This document shows positions 11,301-21,717 of a stretch of 64,000 nucleotides of DNA, piece after piece. This DNA is from Cololabis saira (lineage: Eukaryota > Chordata > Actinopteri > Beloniformes > Belonidae), in assembly GCF_033807715.1 (NCBI RefSeq), contig NC_084610.1, positions 262,001 through 326,000 of the forward strand, given 5' to 3'. How positions within the stretch are numbered: the first letter of the stretch is position 1; each line of letters begins with the position of its first letter. Both the position numbers and the translations under genes were made by a program. The notes beneath the pieces are model-generated. The model was not told the DNA's origin. It saw nothing but the letters and a program-made list of their open reading frames with translations, and did no database searches.

Positions 11301-14300
11301 GAGCTGTCATTTAAGGGAGCTTTCACCTCTGTCCTGTTTGGAGCAGTTGTTCCGAAACAGGGAGCGTCTCCCCCTAAAGATCGGTTGGTTTGGTATATGT
11401 GAACACAGCAAGCGCGCTTGGATGCGGGAAAAAACAAGCAAGCCGAGATCACCTAGGAGAGGTTAGGGTTAGGGTCTCGGCTCACTTCCATTCCAGACCT
11501 GGAGCGGTTCGTTTGAGAGAACAGAATCCACAGCAACCCACACAACTCACTCATCACTGTGGTTCAACCGTTGTTTTTCCCGGGGTACGGAAGAGGAAAC
11601 TCCTTCCGCGTTCATTTCTGACCAATGAGAGAACAGTTGGTTCATGGCATTTGTTAACAGCTTTGAACCGCTACAGACGGTTGCCTTGTGAACACAAACC
11701 CCACAAACAAAAAACGAAACAACTGTATCGATTTAGCCACTGAATCGGAACAAAACAAACGGGCCACAGGTCTGAAAGCACCCTTAATCTCGTTTTTATT
11801 CCTCTACGATATTGCATTATATATTTAATTATTTTTATCGTCACATATCGTCACATTTCCGTTGCGTTTCGTCTTGTTTTCCTCAGGTTATAAAGGTTCG
11901 TTGACGACGATATTAAGTCAGAATTTTCGTTGATGAGAGCAACTTTATTCCGGAGCATAAAAAAACGTTCCCGTTGAGCCGTCTGGGGCCCGTGTGGCGT
12001 CCTCCGTCACCATGGTAACGGTGATTCTCTCTCCGGTCTCAGGTGTGTCCAGAGCAACATCGTCCTGCTCACTCAGGCCTTCAGGAAGAAGTTCGTCATC
12101 CCGGACTTCCAGCCGTTCTGCGCCCACATCGACGAGCTCTACGAAAACGCCAAGAACCTGTCCGGAGGTCAGGTATGTGGAGGCGGGTGGTTCTGGACCC
12201 GTGTGACCCGGGGCGGGGGGGGGTGAGAGTCGCTGCTTTAACCGGGTCTGTGTCCCCTCAGGTGGCTGACTACATCCCCCAGCTGGCCCGCTTCAGCCCG
12301 GACCTGTGGGCCGTGGCGCTGTGCACCGTGGACGGGCAGAGGTACAGTAGGCTGTTTGATCCTGCACGCCGGGGCCAGATCAGAGCCATGACCCGTCTCT
12401 CTCCCCAGGCACACCGTCGGCGACACCAAGGTCCCCTTCTGCCTGCAGTCGTGTGTGAAGCCGCTGAAGTACGCCATCGCCGTGCACGACCACGGCACCG
12501 AGTACGTGCACCGCTTCATCGGCAAGGAGCCCAGCGGCCTGCGCTTCAACAAGCTGTTCCTGAACGAGGACGGTGAGGACGCTGCGCTGGCACACACCTG
12601 TCCTGCCCCCGGGGGGACCCGGCTCGTTGCCATGGTTGCCATGGTTGCCATGGTTGCCATGGCGCCGCCGCATCAGAACCTCCAAAGGTCTTCGAGGTTT
12701 TCACCAGGCTTTGTGTCCCCCCCTCAGACAAACCCCACAACCCCATGGTCAACGCCGGCGCCATCGTCTGCACCTCCCTCATCAAGGTACGACACTCAAA
12801 CACAAGCGGTCGCGCCGTTTTACTGTGAAATGTGACGTTTTCAGACAGATCAGAGGTTTTCTCTCCACATACAGGCCGGTCCAGCTGCAGTTTTGAGTTT
12901 TTAAAGCTCTAAAGTGCTGCAGAGGAGAAGACAACGTAACATAAAACCTTATTCTGTGGTGAAATAACGACGCTGCTTCCGGCAGATTATTGCAAACAGG
13001 GAGATTAAGGTTTAGATAATCACGCTGAGAGGGGATTTGGTGGAAGCATCTCGTGGGTGGAGTTCTCCTGCTCAGGTCGGCTTCGTCTATCACACTTTTA
13101 ATCACAGGAGTGTCCCCAGTTTCATTACTCGACCCCCCGGCTCAGAGAACCCGTCTCTCCCGCTGACGGAGACACGAGAGCACCACCTGCTGCTTTTCAG
13201 CCTTAAATGCTCCCAATGTCACGTTGGTCCTGGAACGCCCCCCCGAGGATCGGCAGGAGTCCAGGGGGGGGTTCTCAGACTGCAGCTTAATCACAGAGAC
13301 GGAGACGGCTCAGGTCACGCCAGTAGGCAGAGAAGAGAGCAGTGTCATAACGCACCGCAGCAGCCTGATCCTCGTTGTTTTTTTCACCTTTCCACCTTTC
13401 CGCCGGTTAAACTCCTTCAGAGGCCCAAAACCCCCCGAACACAAACTCCACGCAGCCGGACTTCGGTCAAAGGTTCTCATCTCCTGGTGTAAGAACTTGG
13501 ATGGTTGGGAAAGACGACCAGGAAGCAGGGCGGCTGCGGGTCCTTCAAAAGTCTTAAAAAGTCTTACATTCCATTTTCCTAAAATAAGGCCTTTAAATCT
13601 CTTAATTTTTCTTAAATCTCAATCCAATGGTCTAAATTTTTGAATGTTAATTTTGGAGGGAATTTATCCAGTCATCGTTAAAAAGTTTTCTCACACTTTG
13701 AAAAGGAAAAGTTTAAATCCTATTGAGGAGAAATAAATGTGTTTACCAATCGTTAGACGCCTCCGTCAGTGTTGCCAGGTTGCGTGGGTTTCAGCCCAAT
13801 TGGGCTGAAAAATATAGGACTGGGCGAGTTGATAAAATCTGGGCTGCTTTTCCTGGTTTTAAAAAAATATTTACGACCAATTATTAACAAAAACGTTTCC
13901 ATTATGGCAGAGAAAATTAGAAACTTACACAATAAACTCACTGATTATTATATTTGCTTTAATCTACTGAATTTGATTGTAGTCTTTGTTTGGAGATTGA
14001 ACTTTTTTTGGCTATTTAGTGGTGTTGTGAAACTTCATTTGCTTCATTATTTGGGCAGGTTTTACATCGTGTTTGGGCTGGAACCTGTCAGATCTGGCAA
14101 CTTCGATGGATTTCTTAGTGACTGTCTTTTTGGTCTTTTATTTTGAAAATGGTATTAAAAAGTCTCATATTTACCTTGGTCACATGTAGACCCCCTACCC
14201 CCCATGTGTGATGTAGCTCTTCAAGGCTCGTCTGTGTGCTTTTATGTGATGCTGCGTATTTTTTCCAGCATTAGGATCTTTGGGAAATTATGAGCTGAGC

Positions 14301-17300
14301 AGCAGGTCAATGACGTTGGTAATTCCTCCTCTTTCACCCCCCACCTCTGGTCTGGATTTGTGAACAGCTTTAACCTCCACATGGCTGTTTTCTGAATGTT
14401 TCAGTGTTGCTTTTATACCCCCCCTCTCATCCACCTGTTTATACGGCTGGATTATAAACAGACTCATCCTCCATCCGCCTGCAGAGCAGGAGCTCCGTGT
14501 TTTTATCAGTAACAGGATGGAGTTCAGCTGATTCTCACACTGCCAGCTGCATGACCACGGCTCGCTGTCCACCCGCTTTTTTTTAATATTTATTTATTCT
14601 TTAATTCAGAGTTTAGGGTCTTAAATGATCCAAAGTGGCTGTAAGTTACTCGAGAGGATGTTTGTTTGTGAAGTAATGAGAGTCAACAGGATTGAGGAAG
14701 TAAAACAGCTCCTCTCAAACGAGGGACGGAGCAGAAGTTCTGGTACTGGTTTGAAAGTTCCACAATTATCACAAGAGGTTTTAAAGAACAAATTTACTTA
14801 AAGATGCAAATCAATAGGGGTGTAACAATATATCGTACCACGAAATTTCGCGATACAAAAACGTCACGAAACGTGTCGTGGAGGTGACAAACGTTATCGC
14901 GATATTGGATTATTAATATTAATCTCTTGTGTTGACTAGTAACGCGCCTCGACCCGCGGACCAAAATCTTCCTCCGCTCAGAAGAAACTAGTACCGTTTT
15001 GGTCCCGATCACGGGACTCTTGCAGGGTTTTGAGCTCTGAACTTTTACTGATGTAAGGCTGGTGTAGAGTTAAGCCTTACCTTATTAAATTAAACCTTTT
15101 TCTGGTCGTGAGTAAGATAAACACTGGGAAACTTCTGCTGAGTTCAAGTGTACTTTAATGTCCCTCAACAGTGTAGGATTTTAGAACATCAACACAGCAC
15201 CTAGTGCCGTACTGTGGCGTATCACTCCGCCCAATCTAAAACAGACTAATCACTACAGATAAACTGACTAGTGTCATTATAGTCCCTGATTTACATCAGA
15301 ATATAAAGAATATATTTATAAAATAATGAACCCTGAATTACCAAAATAACCTTAACAAAAATAAATCTCTTCTTACACTTATAAGGTGAGCATGAATCAA
15401 TCTTTTTTATGATGTAAAATTGTATGTATTTACTTGTATTTATTTACTTAATTTTAGTTACATTTCTGGAAAAGAAAAAAGTCAAACCATACATGAGAGA
15501 AACTATTCAGTTTGTGGCAAAATATTTGTACTTGTATGAAACTGAAGATGCATAATGCAAACCTGACATTTACTTTTAGTTCAGTTTATGGAAAATGGTT
15601 GGCCTGGCTTTTTCTTTAAAACTTTAAAACAGTTATAAAGCATTACAAACTGTAACAATAGGGCAAACACAGTATTGTTTTGTATTTTGTGTCTTTCAAA
15701 TAAAAGACAATTTTTTCCAGTCATATGTTCCTCATTCAAGGTTGTTAAAAAAATACTGCTATATATTGTATCGTTATCGTGAGATTAGTGTATCGTTACA
15801 CCCCTACAAATCAACGAGTTTCACAACTGGATCAGATTTAGAGATGAAGGAAAGAAACGACTCTCAAACATCTAGTGGTGATGTGGCTCGCAGTGTGAGG
15901 TCGACCCGTATCTGAACCCACCAGAACCTCCACGGACCCACCAGAACATTTCTAGACCCACCAGAACATCTCTAGACCCACCAGAACATTTCTAGACCCA
16001 CCAGAACGGTGGTAAACCAGTCCAGGACCTCGGGTCGCTGCAGAACCTTCTTTGGTTCCATCCGGTCCACTTTCCTTCACAAACCCCGACCCGAGTGGAT
16101 TAATGTTTGTTTCACCATCTCAGCCCGTCTCACCTCTAATCTGGGCCGGGCCGGCGCCGGTGTCATGAGTGTGTTCCCGTCCTAGCTTAATATAGACTCC
16201 CTTCTGGTAGAGCTAACGTAGTTCTGACCCGGCTGGTTCTGCAGAACCCCTGACTGCCTGTGTTTGCGTTTCAGCAAGGAGCCAGCAACGCCGAGAAGTT
16301 CGACTACGTGAGTACCAGTACCAGAACCAGTACCAGTACCTTCCCCAGAGCTGATCCGGTTGGTTCTGGTTCCGGTTGGTTCTGGTTCTGGTTCTAGCCC
16401 GTCTCTGTCTCCGCAGGTGATGAACTTCATGAACAAACTGGCGGGAAACGAGTATGTGGGTTTCAGCAATGCCACGTGAGTCCCCGCCGGGCCAAACACG
16501 GTTCTGTTCAGGGTTCTGTTCAGGGCTCTGTTCAGGATTCTGTTCAGGATTCTGTTCAGGGTTCGGTTCAGGGTTTTTTTCAGGGTTCTGTTCAGGTTCT
16601 GTTCAGGGTCAGTCATGTTTACTCTGTCCCAGGTTCCAGTCGGAGCGCGAGTCTGGAGACAGGAACTTCGCCATCGGCTACTACCTGAAGGAGAAGAAGG
16701 TGAGCGGGTCGGGGCCGGGTCGGACCGGGTCGGGCCGGGCTTGGCCGGGTCGGACCTCCTGTTCACGCGTCTGCAATCGTCATCTTCATTCTCTCTCTGT
16801 TTCTGTTCCAGTGTTTCCCAGAGGGGACAGACATGACCTCCATCCTGGACTTCTACTTCCAGGTGACAGACAGAGACCATGATGCTGATTGGTTGGTTGG
16901 TTGGTTGGTTGGTTGGTTTGATTTGGTTTGGTTTGGTTGGTTGGTTGGATTGATTTGGTTGGTTTGATTTGGTTTGTTTGTTTGTTTGTTTGGTTGGTTG
17001 GTTGGTTGGTTGGTTGATTTGGTTTGTTTGTTTGTTTGGTTGGTTTGATTTGGTTGGTTGGTTGGTTGGTTGGTTTGATTTGGTTGGTTGGTTGGTTGAT
17101 TTGGTTTGGTTGGTTGGTTGGTTGGTTTGATTTGGTTGGTTGGTTGGTTGGTTTGATTTGGTTGGTTGGTTGGTTTGATTTGGTTGGTTGGTTTGAGTTG
17201 GTTTGTTTGTTAATTGGTTGGTTGGTTGGTTGGTTTGATTTGGTTGGTTGGTTGGTTGGTTTGTTTGTTGATTGGTTTGATTTGGTTGGTTGGTTGATTT

Positions 17301-20300
17301 GGGTTGGTTGGTTTGTTGGTTGGTTGGTTGGTTGGTTGGTTTGATTTGGTTGGTTGGTTGGTTTGATTTGGGTTGGTTGGTTGGTTGGTTTGTTGGTTTG
17401 ATTTGGTTGGTTTGTTGGTTTGATTTGGTTGGTTGGTTTGATTTGGTTGGTTGGTTGGTTGATGGGTTTGTTTGTTTGTTTGTTGGTTAGTTTGATTTGG
17501 TTTGGTTGGTTAGTTGGTTGGTTGGATTGATTTGGTTGGTTGGTTGGTTGGTTGGTTGGTTGGTTGGTTGGTTGGTTGGTTGGTTTGATTTGGTTGGTTG
17601 GTTGGTTTGAGTTGGTTGGTTTGTTGGTTGGTTGGTTTGATTTGGTTGGTTGGTTGGTTTGTTGGTTGGTTGGTTGGTTTGGTTTGGTTGGTTGGTTGGT
17701 TGATTTGGTTTGGTTGGTTGGTTGGTTGGTTGGTTTGATTTGGTTGGTTGTTTTTTTTTAACACTCAAATTTTATTAATTTTTTGCAGACAAGAAAACAC
17801 ACAAAGAACATTGTCAGTGTCAGTGGTATACACATTCACATGATACATCATCCATGCTTTTCCGGTTTCATTCAGACTCTGTATTGGTGTCTCTGTTGCG
17901 AGCCTTGTATGATGTCCATTTGTCCCATTTCTTGTTAAATTGAGCTTGCTGGAGTCTCAGTATGTGTGTGAGTTTCTCCATATTGTATATCTCCTCTATA
18001 ATGTCCAACCAGTTCCTCAGTGTGGGAGGTTCCTCTTTGCACCACTTCCTAGTTATTGCCTTTTTTGCTGCAGCTAACAGAATTTTCACCAGATATCTGT
18101 CTTCAAATATAACAACTTCACTCGTGAAAGCACACAGATACAGAACCTTACATGATATTGGTAGTTCATACCCCAGCATATTTTTCATTTCCATCCATAC
18201 GTCATTCCAGTACCTTCTTATTCTCACACATTCCCAGAAAATATGCGTATGCCCTACATTCAGCTCCCCACACCTTCTCCAGCATGTTTGTTGTTCAGCT
18301 GTAAATTGTTTTTTTGTCTTAGGTGTGATAAAAAAACCTGGTTATATTTTTCCAGCAGAATTCTTTCCACATTCTGGAGCTGGTGGTGGTTCGCTGGTTG
18401 TCACAGATGTTAAACCATTCCTCTTCAGTCAGTTCTATTTTACTTTCTTTTATCCATCTTTATCCATCCAATATACAGCGTAGAGGTTCCCCTGTTCTTT
18501 TCAAGCCCCTGGTACAATGTTGAGATCACTCTACCTGTATTGCTCTCATACACATTACCCAGTGTCACAGTCACTTTATTCAGCTCCTTGGGGAGATCTG
18601 GTTTTATTTCCTTCTCAAACAAGTCCCTGATTTGGAAGTATCTAAATTGATCCCCATCCTCCAAGTCACATTCTCTCTTCAATTTTGTAAAGCTCTTAAT
18701 TTTTCCCCCATCAATTATTGTACACAATGCTGTTATTCCCTTATTTATCCATTGTTTAAAATTGTTATCTGACACCCCTGGTTTAAATTTAGAGTCATAG
18801 GCCACCCAAGTAATAATTTTGATTTCCCTCCCCAAATTATATTTCCTGATCACTGTGAACCAGGTTTCCAATGTGAATCTAGTGATTGGGTCGAGCATTT
18901 CTTCACACTTATTGAACATGTCCCTATTTGCTATCATGCTTTGTACATGACACCCCTCTCTTTTTAATTCTATATTTTTCCACCTTGAAATATACATAGG
19001 GTCACACCATGGTTGGTTGGTTTGATTTGGTTGGTTGGTTGGTTTGATTTGGTTGGTTGATTTGATTTGGTTGGTTGGTTGGTTGATTTGGTTGGTTGGT
19101 TGGTTGGTTGGTTGGTTGGTTGGTTGGTTGGTTGGTTGGTTGGTTGGCTGGTTGGTTGGTTGGTTGGTTCCATCCAGTCCACTTTTTGTTGGTTTGTTGG
19201 TTGATTGGTTGGTTGGTTTGTTTCTTGGTTGATTGGTTGGTTGGTTGATTGGTTGGTTTGTTTTAGTGATCCCCCGAAATTAAAATTTGTGGCCGAAACC
19301 TAAAATAATAATAAACACTCGGCCGAATACCTAATAATACCGAACAATGGTTCTTCGCAGTTTTTCATTTATTTTGCCAATTTTTTCCCCATTTGTTTTG
19401 GAAGACAATCAGACAAGGCTCGAGAGTGGTCGGCTGCGCAAAAATGAATCACACACACACACTCGCTTTTGCTATAATGATATATGAATACATTTATTAG
19501 CAAGCAGTGCACACAGAAGACTCACACACAATTGCTCTTTTGCTAGGATAACTGTGTCAAGTTATCCCCCACAAATGGCAGAGCAACAGACAATTACACA
19601 GGGCTAGGCCTTATAATAACTCTTACCTTGACACAGAAGGACTGGAGAGCCGAACAGTCCTGGCAGAGTAGCCAAAAAACCCGGCTGGGCATCGTGCACG
19701 AGACCCGCAGCTGACTCTGCTCGAACTTCCAGCTGTCCTGTCTTTATAACTTTCCTAGCTGGTGAGGGGGGGGAAAGGGCCCCTTCACCCCTACGCGAGC
19801 TCTCACACCAAGTCGCTTCCCACGGGAACTCAGTCCTGTGTGAACAAGCCACATATTACAGTTACATTTGTTAATAAACAGCAGTTGCAGACTGTGTTTT
19901 GGGAATTCAGGGCACTTTTTTTCTCCCTTCACCATTGCATAAATCAAATAAATGTGCAGTGAAATAACCGGCAGTCACAATTTGTCTTACTGTACTTATT
20001 GTATTTTTTCTCATAATCATTTTTCATTTTCTCCCGTTCAAATCCAGTTAATCGGGTCGCGGCGGGGCTGATCTCTGCAATTTGAAGCCGTAAAATTGTA
20101 AAAATCTGGGTTATTTTCTTGGAGGATCTGGTCATATCAGACGGTGAGGGTTCTCCACCGCATCAGTAGTACGGTTCCTTTTCTCTGCTGTGCGTCCCGT
20201 CACCGTCTCCATCACCAAGCAGTTTCCCAAATCCAACTCAGCCTGGATCATTTGTCGTGTCTTCTGCTTTTTCCCCACATCCAAGTAATGATTTGACATG

Positions 20301-20547
20301 CTGACATGTTTGCTGCATTTAACACCGCTCCCCCCTCACTCCAGCTGTTTGCTGTTTGATTGTGATCACACGCCGTTAATAATTGTTTGGTTTTTTCCTC
20401 ACTTATTCCACCGAACACACGAAGTGTTTTTTTGCTATTTTCGGCCAACAATTTCGGTTACCGATCATTCGGTGCATCACTAATTTGTTTGTTTGTTGAT
20501 CAACCAACCAATCTGTTGGTTGGTTGGTTGGTTGGTTGGTTTGTTGG

Positions 20548-20582
<35 letters not shown>

Positions 20583-21679
20583 GTTGGTTGGTTGGTTGTC
20601 GTTGAGTCGGTCCAATCGCAGCACCTCTGTCATGACGTTCAGCTGAGTTTGTGAAACCAGAAATATCTTTTATTTCTCTCCGTCTCCGTCAGCTGTGCTC
20701 CATCGAGGTGACCTGCGAGAGTGCCAGCGTCATGGCGGCCACGCTGGCCAACGGCGGCTTCTGCCCGATCACGGGGGAACGTGTGCTGAGCCCCGAGGCG
20801 GTGCGGGACACGCTAAGCCTCATGCACTCCTGCGGCATGTACGACTTCTCCGGGCAGTTCGCCTTCCACGTCAGTACCCGCAGACGACGGGGCGCCTCGC
20901 CTCTGGTTTCCATGGCAACACTGGCCAACAGAGTTGGTTAAAGCTCCGTCTCTTCTAGGTGGGCCTGCCGGCCAAGTCGGGCGTGGCCGGGGGGATCCTG
21001 CTGGTGGTTCCAAACGTGATGGGCGTCATGTGCTGGTCTCCTCCGCTGGACAAGCTGGGCAACAGCGTCAGGGGCATCCAGTTCTGCACGGTAACCGGCC
21101 CCTCGCCGCGTTTGTTTGTGTGGGCGGGGCTTAGCCGGTTCAGGCTCTCAAACAGTTCTCTTCCCCCAGGACCTGGTCTCCCTCTGCAACTTCCACAACT
21201 ACGACAACCTGAGGCACTTCGCAAAAAAGCTGGACCCTCGCAGGGAGGGCGGCGACCAGAGGGTGAGTCCCCCGCCCGGAGACGGGGGCGGGGTCTGTTA
21301 GAGGCGGGGGCGGGGGCTGTTAGAGACGGGGGGGGGTCTGTTAGAAACGGGGGCGGGATCTGTTAGAGGCGGGGGCGGGGTCTGTTAGAGAGGGGGGCGG
21401 GTCTGTTAGAGACGGGGGCGGGATCTGTTAGAGGCGGGGCGGGGTCTGTTAGAGACAGGGGCGGGGTGTGTTAGAGGTGGGGCGGGGTCTGTTAGAGAGG
21501 GGGCGGGGTCTGTTAGAGGCTCCGCCTCCTCTTCCTGGGCTGAGCTCTTCTTCTGCTGTTCCAGGTGAAGTCGGTGATCAACCTGCTGTTCGCGGCGTAC
21601 ACCGGGGACGTGTCGGCGCTGAGGAGGTACCGCCGCCGCCCCGTCCAGCACCTCTGAGCCCGTCGGGGGTTCTGGTGTA

Positions 21680-21717
<38 letters not shown>

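Larger units (their letters stand above)
16888..20600. repeat. giant (TTGG)n-derived array in gls intron 11
   Basis: Blocks at 16888-17750, 19011-19262 and 20485-20600 are ggtt/tttgattt variants, split by an L1-like insert and a hAT-like insert. Long Trp/Leu/Gly ORFs here are products of the repeat. Confidence 0.92.

Noticed and set aside
11464..11475. Interstitial telomeric repeat (ttagggttaggg)
   Set aside because: Only two units, inside a MITE.
17024..17768. Trp/Leu/Gly and Pro/Thr/Asn ORFs in the TTGG array
   Set aside because: Simple-repeat translation, open on both strands, inside a gls intron.
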